Virus record (IMG/VR): IMGVR_UViG_3300043438_001827
Location: 40,749-104,748 of that record
Length of the DNA: 64,000 nt
Source of the DNA: a virus
Direction: 5' to 3' (one strand)
The translations under genes and the position numbers were made by a program. Under the pieces are notes generated by a model. The model made no database searches. It was not told the origin of the DNA and saw only the letters and a program-made list of their open reading frames with translations. Positions 35,640 to 44,757 of this stretch are shown piece after piece (positions within the stretch are counted from its first letter, which is position 1; every line of letters starts with the position of its first letter).

Positions 35640-37852
35640 CGATAAGCTCAATTCAAAGAAGAAAGTTTCTTGAAACTATATATAAGAATTACTTTTCTGC
35701 AGGATATAAACCAACCGAAAAAGAAATATTAGATTTATATTCAAAGTATTTTTTTACATATACACCTGGTTCTCCAATACCAATGAATCCAGAAGTTTTT
35801 AGATCGACTACATTTAGTAACGTTGATCTAATAAATCAAAAAATGGCCAACGCTTTGTTAAATATAGAAAACTTATATGATGTTATTTTTGAAAACTCAG
35901 ATGATCTTTTCGACACTACCAATGCTCTTAACAAAAGACTAGAAGAATTAAAAAATAGAAGAACGCAGCTTGAAGCAAAGGTGGACGATTTTATATTTTC
36001 TAACCAAAATTCAGACGGATACTTTGCCTCTGTAACGGAAACATTTTCAAATGGAAATGGCATAGATTACAATCTGTCTTCTGTATTTTTAGACGTAATT
36101 AATAAGAATGTATCAATACCAAAATTAAATTCAGCTATTTTTGATTTAGTCTCTAGTAATTCAATAGTCTCTAACGACCCTAAATATACACTATCTTTTA
36201 ATCGCCAAATTATAGATTCCAATAAATCTTTCTCAAATGAATCTTTCTTTGGGTCTGTATTCGATGGGTTAACAAATACAGAGTGGAGCCAAACATTTGA
36301 TTTTGATTCAGTTGGTGTAGTCACTCTCAGTATCAGTATACCCATAACGCAGAGTGTAAATATATCAAAGATTGAAGGAAGATTGAATGTAGTTTCTCCA
36401 GTAGATATCTATATTAAGGTAAATTATTCCAATGGCTCAAATCCAGAAATAAAGTCTAAAAAATCTACCTATGACTATGACACGTTTTCTTTTAGCTTTA
36501 CCCCAGGAGATGTTTCTTCTATTGATCTTATCTTAGTAAAAACAGAACCAGACTACACTGAGCTATCTTCTAATAAGAAGTTTAAGTATAGATTTGGCAT
36601 AAGAGATGTAAACATAAGCGGCCAATACTATGATTCATTCGGATCCCTAATATCAAACCCGATATCTTTAAACACTAAAGATAATGGTAACTTAATAATA
36701 GATAGCGTAGCAATAGACGTAGAAGAAACTAATACCGCAAATGGTTCTATTACCTATTTTGTAGCAGAAGACAAAGGGACTGAGCAGTCTATACTTGACT
36801 TCTCCTGGACACCTATAAGCAAACCATATGATTCATCAAGCACATTCTCTTCATTTGTTAACTTAAATGGATCAACAGTCAACACGCTCCAGGTAGTAGA
36901 TGTAGTAACTGATTCTACTAAACAAATTAGTAAAATACCGGAACAAACAGCTTCTGCAGTCATAAATATAAACGCAGAAAATCCAACACAAAAAGTATAT
37001 TCAGGAGTACCAGTTTACAGATTGGCACAAATGCCAAAGTATGATAATCCGTATAACTCGTACATACTTGAGGGTATAAACACGGTTCAAGGAAATTATG
37101 TTACTCGAATAAATAATATAGCAAACGAGTCTACTGGTCTGACTACGTGGACTAGTTTAATAAATAAAACAGATAATACTAGACAAGTCTATTCTTTAGC
37201 ACCTTATCAGATGAACGCAGATTCTATTTCTTTTTCAGGACCAAACCTAAGTAATGTCAGCATGCTTTTGAATTTTAATATTTTTTGTGCAAATGATATT
37301 ATAGTAAAACAAAGATTTGTTAAAAATGATGAAGTATCAGAAAAGTGGAATATTGGTTTGTATATAAATAATAATGTATATTCAATTCCATCAAATCAAA
37401 AGTATGAAACGATTGAATGGAGACTGCAAAAAGGGGTAAACAAAATTCGCATAGCTATAGATTCTAGCGATAGTGCCTATGGTTCTATTTCTTTAATGGA
37501 TCAAGAAAGCATCATGAGATATGGAATCATATACAGCCAATACTATTCATATGTGGACCCTTTGGAGCTAAGATACAATAGAAGTCAAATGGACAATGTA
37601 TTTACTATAGATAGTGTTTTCGGCAATAAGGAAATTCTAAGCAAGAAGAATATTAAGTCTAATTCTAGAATATTCTATTTTAGCAATAATCCAAACCCTA
37701 TCACAAAGATAAGGTTTAGGGCAGATTTATTTAGAGGCGTAAGTCCTTTAATGACTCCAGTTTTAAATTCTTATAAAATTAAGTTTAAAAACTCTCAGTC
37801 ATTTGCTGATATTTCCGATTCTTTAATAGCTGATAATTCAGCTACCGAATAA
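35636..37852 (+). CDS. Virion appendage protein, helix plus discoidin-like region
   Basis: The product has 738 residues with ATG overlapping the previous TGA. It has an N-terminal coiled coil (NALNKRLEELKNRRTQLEAKV) and then a segment FGSVFDGLTNTEWSQTFDF, which looks like the D-G-x(n)-W start of an F5/8-type C (discoidin) jelly roll. NISKIEGRLNVVSPVDIYIKV follows. This is the same plan as the two preceding genes and the one at 38321. In other systems such domains bind sugars, so cell-surface binding is possible. No frameshift site is present. Confidence 0.75.
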   Translation: MTISSIQRRKFLETIYKNYFSAGYKPTEKEILDLYSKYFFTYTPGSPIPMNPEVFRSTTFSNVDLINQKMANALLNIENLYDVIFENSDDLFDTTNALNKRLEELKNRRTQLEAKVDDFIFSNQNSDGYFASVTETFSNGNGIDYNLSSVFLDVINKNVSIPKLNSAIFDLVSSNSIVSNDPKYTLSFNRQIIDSNKSFSNESFFGSVFDGLTNTEWSQTFDFDSVGVVTLSISIPITQSVNISKIEGRLNVVSPVDIYIKVNYSNGSNPEIKSKKSTYDYDTFSFSFTPGDVSSIDLILVKTEPDYTELSSNKKFKYRFGIRDVNISGQYYDSFGSLISNPISLNTKDNGNLIIDSVAIDVEETNTANGSITYFVAEDKGTEQSILDFSWTPISKPYDSSSTFSSFVNLNGSTVNTLQVVDVVTDSTKQISKIPEQTASAVININAENPTQKVYSGVPVYRLAQMPKYDNPYNSYILEGINTVQGNYVTRINNIANESTGLTTWTSLINKTDNTRQVYSLAPYQMNADSISFSGPNLSNVSMLLNFNIFCANDIIVKQRFVKNDEVSEKWNIGLYINNNVYSIPSNQKYETIEWRLQKGVNKIRIAIDSSDSAYGSISLMDQESIMRYGIIYSQYYSYVDPLELRYNRSQMDNVFTIDSVFGNKEILSKKNIKSNSRIFYFSNNPNPITKIRFRADLFRGVSPLMTPVLNSYKIKFKNSQSFADISDSLIADNSATE

Positions 37853-37893
37853 CATAGTTACTATTTAAAGCAAGCACAAGTGGAGTCAAATTA

Positions 37894-38311
37894 ATGTCAA
37901 CAACTTACAAGGATCCTAATAAATCGCAACAGATTAGAGAACCCCTTTTTAGAAGGTTCAGGTCTTACTATAGGGGTCCTAGGAGCAGTAAAAGAGAGAA
38001 TCTAGCTGCGGACCAAATATATATAGATATCCAAAGATTATATTTAGAATTAGAATCTATAAATATAAATGTTCTTAATAAAATTAAATTAATTTTAGAT
38101 AAAGAAAAAGACGATAACTTTACAAAATTGGAAGATGATCGGATCAAGAAAATTTTACATTAATTCCGGGTTGGAAGATAGTCTAGAATTTTATGTCAAA
38201 TGGAAAGATGCAACGTCCTACAGTACGGTAACAAGTGCCCATACTATGGACCATTTATCGTCTCGTTTGGCAAATTTAAGATTTAAGATAAACAGATTAG
38301 AAAGACAATAG
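37894..38311 (+). CDS. Small helical structural protein, 138 aa, +1 shift
   Basis: Coding is 37894-38139 (82 codons) then 38141-38311 (56 codons), skipping the C at 38140. The first part is basic then helical (QIYIDIQRLYLELESININVLNKIKLIL). The second part ends with a helix rich in Arg and Leu just before TAG 38309-38311. The stop is followed nine bases later by the next ATG with GGAAAA between. If read in one frame the protein would end seven codons after CGG and leave an orphan 171-base open frame. It shares the coiled-coil character of the neighbours but lacks their large strand-rich part. Confidence 0.78.
38140..38143 (+). other. +1 frameshift site 8 (CGGA)
   Basis: Zero frame GAT CGG ATC AAG AAA ATT TTA CAT TAA stops after seven codons. 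Skipping the C gives GAT GGA TCA AGA and continues to a natural stop just before the next gene's ribosome site. Restored Gly is residue 83. Confidence 0.85.
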
Positions 38312-38320
38312 GAAAATTAT

Positions 38321-39580
38321 ATGACAGAGTTTATAAATACAGAAAGAAAAACTTCACAGTATAATGGTCCAGTTAATAGTTCTGACTTTAATTTAAAAAT
38401 AGAACAAAATTATCAAGATTTAGTGCAGCTTTATAACAGGTCTGGGATAATAGACCAAAAATTAAATGAAGCTTTTGAACGAGTTTTAAAAGATCACCTA
38501 TTTTTGTCCCAAGCTGTATCTGACATGGAAGATAGAATCGGTGCAATAGAAAACTCCTCTCTTTCACAAAAGCAGCTCTCTATATACAACTACTCACAGC
38601 TTGACCCAGTCAGCTTACTGAATACCTCATACGCAGTATCCAGTGCAGAGATGCTAAGCTTTGACTATATCAATAATATATTAACCCTTCCTAAGATAGA
38701 CGGATCTTCACACTCTAAATTAAAGTTCTTTAATAATTTTACAGGACAAATAGTTCCAGATTTTTTTGAATCAAAAATAGAAAACTCTTTTGTCAGCGTA
38801 GATACTCCAGGTGCTTTGGTAGACACTACACCTATCTATCACGCAGTTTTGGACAATTCAGAAAAATTTTGGAAGAGAAACATTATCACTGAATCCGCAT
38901 CAGGACTTAACGCACAAACATACGTCTACATAAAAATACCAACAGCGTATGGAGGAAGCGATAAGAGCAACTTTGTTAGCATGACCCCTTATCCTATATT
39001 TGGTGTTGATATCCTATCTATTGAATATACATCCAACTCAAACCCTACATTAACCCAGACAGACGGTTGGACGCCTCTTAACTTTAATAGATATTATGAC
39101 GGAGTAGCTGAAGCAGTTGGAAAGGTCCCGCCTGGTGGATGGTCAGTTGCAGGAACCGATGTAATTTTAAACTCAGGACCAATAGGTTTCTATATGCCGC
39201 CAACAACAGTCACGGCAATAAGAATTAACATGAGACAAAGAAATTACATTAAAGAAAATGGCAAATACGTATATACGTATGGACTGTCAGACCTCGATAT
39301 TAGAGCAGACAAGTTCATGCCAAATGGAAGAACTATAGTACGCTTTAACGCCCCTCAAGATACCCTTATCTATGAAGTGACTGATGTTATACCCAAGATA
39401 TATAACGTTCCACCAGAGCTTATGGCTACAGCCTTTAGCTACAGGGTTCTATATAAAGACTCTGGCGTCTATAGCGAGGATCCTATAGCTTCAAGTACAG
39501 TATGGGTTGAGGTAACTTTAAATCAATTAGGAGACGGAACATCTCCTGTTTTATCAGATTTAATAATTAAATACAATTAA
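38321..39580 (+). CDS. Virion appendage protein, helix plus strand-rich region
   Basis: The product has 419 residues. The N-terminal helix (LNEAFERVLKDHLFLSQAVSDMEDRIGAIE) is followed by a strand-rich part with an SEKFWKRNI element and FGVDILSIEYTSN. It is a shorter member of the group at 30763, 33402 and 35636. The start is supported by GGAAAA upstream. A fairly even codon use with more C and G in the second half suggests strong expression. No assigned function. Confidence 0.75.
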   Translation: MTEFINTERKTSQYNGPVNSSDFNLKIEQNYQDLVQLYNRSGIIDQKLNEAFERVLKDHLFLSQAVSDMEDRIGAIENSSLSQKQLSIYNYSQLDPVSLLNTSYAVSSAEMLSFDYINNILTLPKIDGSSHSKLKFFNNFTGQIVPDFFESKIENSFVSVDTPGALVDTTPIYHAVLDNSEKFWKRNIITESASGLNAQTYVYIKIPTAYGGSDKSNFVSMTPYPIFGVDILSIEYTSNSNPTLTQTDGWTPLNFNRYYDGVAEAVGKVPPGGWSVAGTDVILNSGPIGFYMPPTTVTAIRINMRQRNYIKENGKYVYTYGLSDLDIRADKFMPNGRTIVRFNAPQDTLIYEVTDVIPKIYNVPPELMATAFSYRVLYKDSGVYSEDPIASSTVWVEVTLNQLGDGTSPVLSDLIIKYN

Positions 39581-39616
39581 AGATTAAAAAAGTAAGATTC
39601 CATTTTACTATATCAC

Positions 39617-39622
39617 TATAAT
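39617..39622 (+). promoter_or_regulatory. Possible -10 element before the repeat protein
   Basis: A perfect TATAAT lies 23 bases before the start codon at 39646, followed by a good AAGGAGA ribosome site. No convincing -35 box is seen at 17 bases spacing, so this could be a phage-type or activator-dependent promoter, or chance in AT-rich DNA. Confidence 0.35.
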
Positions 39623-39645
39623 TATATCGCAATAAGGAGAGCTAA

Positions 39646-40275
39646 ATGACTACATTTTACGTAGGACCAAGACCAGTTTTAAAGGGTCAAAATACCAAAG
39701 AGATGGTAAACCCATACACATCAATGACTGGTAAAGTAAAAGGTGCTGGAACATATTCGTACTACCCCCTTTATAGTACTAGCCACGTTCTTGATGGCTC
39801 TCCAGATAACCACCACGTACCAGGTACTGGGTACTTCCCTGGTGATGTATTTATGTCCCAACTTTTCACAGGAATTGGTGGTACACTATACATCCATCCA
39901 TTAGCTGGAACATTCCAGGATGGTGCTAACTACGATGGTTCAAGATTCCGTCCAATGGAATACAAGGGTATTACAGGAGCTAAAGCTTTCCCTACAGCCT
40001 TTGGACACGAAGAAAGAGAAAATGACTACAAGCTTAGACAGTACCGTTTCAAGGGCGTTACTTCAGCAGAAGCATTTGCAAGCACAGGTCATGGCCAAAG
40101 AACAGAAGCACAAGGAGCACCATCATCTTTTGGATATTTTATTCCAGAAGAGCACAAGGGCGTTACTAGCTCTGTAGTTTTTACATCAGGATTTGGTCAA
40201 TCAAATGAAGTTGGAGATTATGGTAGAAAGAAAGTCCAAGAATGGAAAGGCGTTGCATCTGCAAAAGCTTTGTGA
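39646..40275 (+). CDS. Repeat-containing, probably abundant virion protein
   Basis: The product has 209 residues with the best ribosome site of the region (AAGGAGA seven bases upstream) and codons typical of highly expressed genes. The N-terminal half is rich in Gly, Tyr and His. The C-terminal half has four imperfect repeats beginning YKGITGAKAF, FKGVTSAEAF, HKGVTSSVVF and WKGVASAKAL, spaced about 30-35 residues and each followed by a small-residue plus charged stretch. I do not recognise the family. Strong expression and late position fit a head or tail decoration protein. The end overlaps the next, differently framed gene. Confidence 0.78.
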   Translation: MTTFYVGPRPVLKGQNTKEMVNPYTSMTGKVKGAGTYSYYPLYSTSHVLDGSPDNHHVPGTGYFPGDVFMSQLFTGIGGTLYIHPLAGTFQDGANYDGSRFRPMEYKGITGAKAFPTAFGHEERENDYKLRQYRFKGVTSAEAFASTGHGQRTEAQGAPSSFGYFIPEEHKGVTSSVVFTSGFGQSNEVGDYGRKKVQEWKGVASAKAL

Positions 40276-40534
40276 TTATTACTCTAATCCAATTATTTTA
40301 GAGAAAGATCATAGAAAATCTGGTTTAGCGGCTTGGGCAATTCTACTGGGCGGAATTATTGCATATGATACCTATGCAATAAGAAGTCAAAAGATAGAAA
40401 CTTTAACAAGAGCATTCTGGAGACTAACAGAAGAGCCAATAAAGAAAATCATTCCGATAACAATGTGGGTTGGGCTAACTGCACATTTGTTAGTTGAAAA
40501 AGAAGTAAGAAAAAAAAAGTTTAATAACAGTTAA
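40253..40534 (+). CDS. Two-helix membrane protein of a type common in actinobacteriophages
   Basis: From TTG 40253 (or CTG 40259, which has better spacing to AAAGG) the product is about 93 residues. There are two predicted membrane segments (SGLAAWAILLGGIIAYDTYAI and IIPITMWVGLTAHLLVE) and a basic C-terminus. Its AYDTYAI...LTRAFWRLTEEP pattern recalls small membrane proteins common in actinobacteriophages, some near lysis genes; this is from memory and supports an actinobacterial host only weakly. It overlaps the end of the previous gene in the +1 frame, but without a CGG, so it is read as a coupled separate gene. A holin-like role is possible. Confidence 0.65.
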   Translation: MHLQKLCDYYSNPIILEKDHRKSGLAAWAILLGGIIAYDTYAIRSQKIETLTRAFWRLTEEPIKKIIPITMWVGLTAHLLVEKEVRKKKFNNS

Positions 40535-40535
40535 C

Positions 40536-40563
40536 CCGACAAGCAAATTAAGTAGCCTATGAT
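40536..40563 (+). promoter_or_regulatory. Candidate sigma-70-type promoter
   Basis: CCGACA (40536-40541), a 16-base spacer and TATGAT (40558-40563), matching the consensus boxes at four and five of six positions. Transcription would start near 40570, only about 20 bases before a strong hairpin at 40591. Confidence 0.45.
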
Positions 40564-40590
40564 ATACTCTATAGGTGTCAACATTGAACT

Positions 40591-40625
40591 CCCGTCCTAT
40601 TTATATAGGACGGGATTCGATTTTT
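40591..40625 (+). terminator. Intrinsic terminator closing the late region
   Basis: A perfect ten-base-pair stem (40591-40600 with 40605-40614), a four-base loop, then ATTCGATTTTT. It separates the late structural genes from the nucleotide-metabolism genes. The T-tract begins a few bases late, so efficiency is uncertain. The remaining 46 bases to the next start hold only an AGAGGA ribosome site. Confidence 0.8.
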
Positions 40626-40670
40626 ATACAGCAGTTTTACATCTTTTTACAAAGATAAAGAGGATTGAAT

Positions 40671-41372
40671 ATGTCTTTACAGGAGTTGACAAACGTGATT
40701 GAAGAGGGAACTCTATCAGTTGATACAGCTCAAAAATATTTAAACGTTTACATAGGTGATAGTGATTGGGCTAAGCATATTAATCAGCTATGGTTAAACT
40801 TGGAGAACAAAAATAGAAATCAAGAAATTTCAAAAGAAGAAATAAAGAAGATAATATCTTGTACACTATTACTTCCAACTTACGAAAAGACTACAATACC
40901 AGATCCAGTTCACCCTATACTTTTTTGGTGCACCACATGGGGGCAGCTAAAGGAAAGAGATTGGTTCTCTTTACTTAAAGACGTGATTAAAAAAGATATC
41001 TTAATTCAAAATAATAGGAAGAATTTATTAGGTTTAGGGGTTATAGATCCGATAGACTATTCCCCATTAACCAGACAAGCTTACAATTGGTTATACTCTG
41101 AAGCTCAAAATGCAGGTATAATTAATGAAGGTAATAAAAAAGAAATATCAATAAAGCTACAGAATCTAGTAAGAATTTATGGTGGAGCAGTAATATCAAA
41201 TATTTTCAGCAATCATAAAAGCTCTTTAAATAAGATCCTCAATTGGAGAAGTGGTTATTTTTTTGAAAGAGAAATATACAACGTTTATTCTTATGATCAA
41301 ATTCATAAAATAAAGCAGTTAGAACTACAGAAACTAAACCCAAAATTTATTAAAACAATCAATACAAAATAA
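40671..41372 (+). CDS. Unknown protein preceding the ribonucleotide reductase
   Basis: The product has 233 residues from ATG 40671, chosen for the AGAGGA site seven bases upstream; an in-frame TTG lies six bases earlier. It is helical, with a few cysteines and Trp-rich stretches (HPILFWCTTWGQLKERDWFSLL). I see no catalytic motif. It is the first gene after the terminator and 12 bases before the RNR gene, so it may be an early gene of the metabolism operon. Confidence 0.7.
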   Translation: MSLQELTNVIEEGTLSVDTAQKYLNVYIGDSDWAKHINQLWLNLENKNRNQEISKEEIKKIISCTLLLPTYEKTTIPDPVHPILFWCTTWGQLKERDWFSLLKDVIKKDILIQNNRKNLLGLGVIDPIDYSPLTRQAYNWLYSEAQNAGIINEGNKKEISIKLQNLVRIYGGAVISNIFSNHKSSLNKILNWRSGYFFEREIYNVYSYDQIHKIKQLELQKLNPKFIKTINTK

Positions 41373-41384
41373 CCAGGAGAAGAA

Positions 41385-43496
41385 ATGGAAAACCAAACAC
41401 TACCACAAGAAAACATCGTACCAACAACAACCACGAGTAATAAAACTCCATCTATTTTTTCTTTTAGAATTAGCGATGACTTTTTAGAAGGTTACAGAAG
41501 CAAGAAACCTCCTTTTGGCTACAAGGACGCTGCTGGAAACTCTGTTGGTGAGATCACATTCTTGAGAACATATTCACGTCTGAAAGAAGATGGGACTAAA
41601 GAAACTTGGGTAGATGTTTGCGAACGCGTAATTAACGGTATGTATTCTCTTCAAAAAGATCACTGTAAATCTAGTAGACTACCTTGGAACGATGCTAAGG
41701 CTCAAGCTAGCGCAAAGGATGCGTTTGATCGTTTGTTCAACTTAAAGTGGACTCCACCAGGACGTGGATTATGGATGATGGGAACTCAGATTGTAAACGT
41801 ACATAAAAACTCAGCAGCACTGCAAAACTGTGCTTTTGTAAGTACGTCTGAAATGTCAAAGTTTAATCCAGCAAAACCATTCAACTTCTTAATGGAAGCA
41901 TCAATGCTTGGTGTTGGTGTCGGGTTTGATGACAAAGGTGCTGATAAAGATTTTACTATTCATCAACCAAAAGAAACAATTTCAGTTGATATAATCACTG
42001 ATGATAGAGAAAGCTGGGCAAGAGCTACTGGTGATCTTATAAATTCTTACCTTAAGCCAGATCAGCAAACGATTGAGTTTGACTATTCTTTGATTAGACC
42101 ATTAGGAGCTCCAATTAAAACATTTGGCGGAACCGCTTCTGGCCCAGCTCCTTTGATTAAGCTACACAATGCCATTAGGAATATATTCAACGGACGTGGA
42201 GGGGAAAAGCTAACACGTAAAGACATAGCTGATATAGGTAACCTCATTGGCGTATGCGTTGTATCTGGAAACGTTAGACGTTCAGCTGAACTTCTAATTG
42301 GAAGAATAGACGACCAAGATTTTCTTAACTTAAAAAATGCAGAGGTATTTCCTGAGCGTAATTCATATGATCCAAATTCACCAGGTTGGGGATGGATGTC
42401 TAATAACTCAGTAGAGGTTTCTGTTGGACAAGATCTATCTCCAATCGTAGATGGAATTTCCAGAAATGGTGAACCAGGTGTTATCTGGATGGACATGGCA
42501 CGTAAATATGGAAGACTTGCCGACGCACCAAATAACAAAGACCACAGAGTTGCAGGATTCAACCCATGTGCAGAACAATCTCTTGAGTCATACGAATGCT
42601 GTACTTTGGTAGAGACTTATCTTGGCAGACATGATTCATTAGAGGACTTCAAGCGTACTCTTAAGTTTGCATATCTTTATGCTAAGACTGTGACACTTCT
42701 ACCGACACACTGGGAAGAAACAAATGCTATTATGCAGAGAAATCGCCGTATCGGTGCTTCAATGTCTGGTGTTGCTGACTTTGCTGACATCAACGGTATG
42801 CCAGTTCTTCGTGAATGGATGGATCAAGGTTATAAAACTGTTACAAGATATGACAATATTTACTCTGAATGGTTGGGCGTACGTGAGTCCATTAAGATGA
42901 CTACTGTTAAACCATCAGGTACGGTCTCAATCCTCGCAGGAGAGTCTCCTGGGGTTCACTGGACGCCAGGTGGTAAGTACTTCAATAGAACCATTAGATT
43001 TTCTAATGATGACCCAATGTTACCACTATTCAAGATGGCTAACTATAAAGTAGAACCAGCAGCGGAATCACCGGATACTACATCTGTTGTTTACTTCCCA
43101 ATTAAGTCAAATGCAAAAAGATCTGAAAAAGATGTAACAATTTTTGAAAAGATAGCTCTTGCGGCAGCTGCTCAAAGATACTGGTCGGATAACTCAGTAT
43201 CAGTAACTGTTTCATTCAATGCTGAAACGGAAAAAGAACATGTTGGCACAGTATTGCATATGTATGATGGTCAGTTGAAAACGGTATCATTCTTGGCAAC
43301 AGGAAATGACACGTATCTGCAGATGCCATACACCCAAATTACGGAAGATGAGTACAATCAAGAGGGAACCATGAAGTTATTCCCAATTGATTTCTCAGGC
43401 GTGTATGCAGGAATGGCAGCAGATGCTATAGGAGAGTCTTACTGTACTACTGACTCATGTGAAATTAAATTGATAAAAGAAAACAACAAACAATAG
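41385..43496 (+). CDS. nrdJ: Class II (adenosylcobalamin-dependent) ribonucleoside-triphosphate reductase
   Basis: The product has 703 residues, close to the monomeric B12-dependent RTPR of lactobacilli. It reduces ribonucleotides to deoxyribonucleotides using a thiyl radical. Visible elements: LQNCAF near residue 145 (one of the active-site cysteines), NPCAEQSLE near 393-401 (radical cysteine and catalytic Glu), VKPSGTVSILAGESPGVHW (substrate loop), and a C-terminal Cys pair YCTTDSCEI that would re-reduce the active site. No separate activator is needed, so it works with or without oxygen but depends on host cobalamin. It starts with AGGAGA upstream and heads a run of nucleotide genes. No frameshift site is present. 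Confidence 0.92.
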   Translation: MENQTLPQENIVPTTTTSNKTPSIFSFRISDDFLEGYRSKKPPFGYKDAAGNSVGEITFLRTYSRLKEDGTKETWVDVCERVINGMYSLQKDHCKSSRLPWNDAKAQASAKDAFDRLFNLKWTPPGRGLWMMGTQIVNVHKNSAALQNCAFVSTSEMSKFNPAKPFNFLMEASMLGVGVGFDDKGADKDFTIHQPKETISVDIITDDRESWARATGDLINSYLKPDQQTIEFDYSLIRPLGAPIKTFGGTASGPAPLIKLHNAIRNIFNGRGGEKLTRKDIADIGNLIGVCVVSGNVRRSAELLIGRIDDQDFLNLKNAEVFPERNSYDPNSPGWGWMSNNSVEVSVGQDLSPIVDGISRNGEPGVIWMDMARKYGRLADAPNNKDHRVAGFNPCAEQSLESYECCTLVETYLGRHDSLEDFKRTLKFAYLYAKTVTLLPTHWEETNAIMQRNRRIGASMSGVADFADINGMPVLREWMDQGYKTVTRYDNIYSEWLGVRESIKMTTVKPSGTVSILAGESPGVHWTPGGKYFNRTIRFSNDDPMLPLFKMANYKVEPAAESPDTTSVVYFPIKSNAKRSEKDVTIFEKIALAAAAQRYWSDNSVSVTVSFNAETEKEHVGTVLHMYDGQLKTVSFLATGNDTYLQMPYTQITEDEYNQEGTMKLFPIDFSGVYAGMAADAIGESYCTTDSCEIKLIKENNKQ

Positions 43497-43505
43497 AGGT
43501 TTAAG

Positions 43506-43874
43506 TTGACAAACAGAAGTGAAGAAGATGATTTTGATAAAAAATTTTCTGAAATAATGGAATTGTCAAATATCGAAGATCTTGATACTTTTATAAAAAC
43601 AGAAGCATTTCAATCAATTAAAGAAAACATATTATTATTAAATGCATTAAACGAATTAAGTCAAGAAATTAATTCTATTATAATGTGTATAATTAATGAA
43701 TCACCAATTAATTTGACTGAAGATATGCAAGATACATTATCTACAATTTATAAATTATCAATTGATTTCGTTGATGATATGATAGAATTGAATAGTATAG
43801 GATTAGAATTAGAGTTTGATTCAGACATAGAATTTGACTCTTATGACGATGAGGAAGAAGAAGATGAAGACTGA
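43506..43874 (+). CDS. Very acidic small protein of unknown function
   Basis: The product has 122 residues, starting TTG 43506 with GAGG upstream. It is helical in character and ends in a run of Asp and Glu. Its last bases overlap the ThyX start. It could be a DNA mimic or a regulatory partner of nucleotide synthesis, but only its charge suggests this. Confidence 0.65.
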   Translation: MTNRSEEDDFDKKFSEIMELSNIEDLDTFIKTEAFQSIKENILLLNALNELSQEINSIIMCIINESPINLTEDMQDTLSTIYKLSIDFVDDMIELNSIGLELEFDSDIEFDSYDDEEEEDED

Positions 43875-44598
43875 ACTTGTTTCTGAATTAGATCAGAACG
43901 AAAACTTTATACCAGTTTTAGATAACGGGTATGTAAGATTAATTGACCATATGGGTACAGACTTATCGATTGTAAATGCAGCAAGAGCTTCTTTTGCTAA
44001 AGAAAAAAAAGAATTGAGCCCAGCAGACGGTAAGCTCATAGATTTCTTGGCTAGAGAAAATCATATGTCTCCTTTCAGACATGCATTTTTAACCTTTGAG
44101 TTTAAAGCTCCTTTGATGGTAGCTAGACAGCACTGGAAGTACGTAGTCGGTTCTGACCACACTATGGACTCATGGAATGAATCTTCTAGAAGATACATAA
44201 CTATGGATCCAGAGTTCTATCTGCCAAAAGCAGAAGAGTGGCGTTTAGCTCCTGACGATAAAAAGCAGGGTTCTGGTGGACCAGCCGATTTCTTCATGGG
44301 ATCTCTTCTGTATAAAGAGCTAGAAGAATACTGCATGAAGGGTGAAGCGCTCTATAATATGGCTATGGAAAATGGCATTGCACCAGAACAAGCTAGATTA
44401 TTCTTACCTGCTTACGGTATGTATGTAACATATAGATGGTCTTGCAGTCTGCAATCTGTTGCGCTTTTCTTAAATCAAAGATTAGCTGAAGATTCACAGG
44501 TCGAGATACAAAAATATGCAAGAGCAGTATATCTTTTGTCTCAACCTAAATATCCAGTATCCATGTCTAGATTAGTTGGCGCTTACAGTGGTCATTAA
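43864..44598 (+). CDS. thyX: Flavin-dependent thymidylate synthase
   Basis: The product has 244 residues from ATG 43864, chosen for GAGGAAGAAG upstream; ATGs at 43843 and 43849 are possible. ThyX methylates dUMP to dTMP with FAD and methylene-tetrahydrofolate. FLARENHMSPFRHAFLTFEFKAPLMVARQ matches the N-terminal half of the family, and DHTMDSWNESSRRY replaces the usual RHR-x(3)-S-x-N-E-x-S-x-R-Y motif with an insertion before the NESSRRY core, as in some other phage enzymes. It works with RNR and the deaminase to supply dTTP. Confidence 0.9.
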   Translation: MKTELVSELDQNENFIPVLDNGYVRLIDHMGTDLSIVNAARASFAKEKKELSPADGKLIDFLARENHMSPFRHAFLTFEFKAPLMVARQHWKYVVGSDHTMDSWNESSRRYITMDPEFYLPKAEEWRLAPDDKKQGSGGPADFFMGSLLYKELEEYCMKGEALYNMAMENGIAPEQARLFLPAYGMYVTYRWSCSLQSVALFLNQRLAEDSQVEIQKYARAVYLLSQPKYPVSMSRLVGAYSGH

Positions 44599-44752
44599 TA
44601 TATTAATAGCTTTACTCTTCACCCTATGTGTCAATTGGTCAGTTACTTTAAACCTAGCTATACAGCGTTCTGAAGATGGTAGACAAAGAGCTATACTAAT
44701 AGCAATTACTGTTTTAATATTATTTATTACTGGTTTTCTCATAGCTATTTAA
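44588..44752 (+). CDS. Small two-helix membrane protein
   Basis: A 54-residue frame starts with GTG 44588 inside the end of thyX and stops at TAA 44750-44752, six bases before the deaminase start. It has a hydrophobic N-terminal helix, a short polar loop with Arg, Glu and Asp (AIQRSEDGRQRA) and a second hydrophobic helix. It fills the only gap between thyX and the next gene. The composition is clearly membrane-like; function unknown. Confidence 0.65.
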   Translation: MVINILIALLFTLCVNWSVTLNLAIQRSEDGRQRAILIAITVLILFITGFLIAI

Positions 44753-44757
44753 AACTT

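Noticed and set aside
40193-40534. Membrane protein as a +1 extension of the repeat protein at 39646
   Set aside because: The frame relation is +1, but there is no CGG in the overlap and the upstream gene has a normal stop; a coupled separate start is simpler.
43834-43874. ThyX as a +1 fusion with the acidic protein
   Set aside because: No CGG is present and ThyX has a good ribosome site and start of its own.
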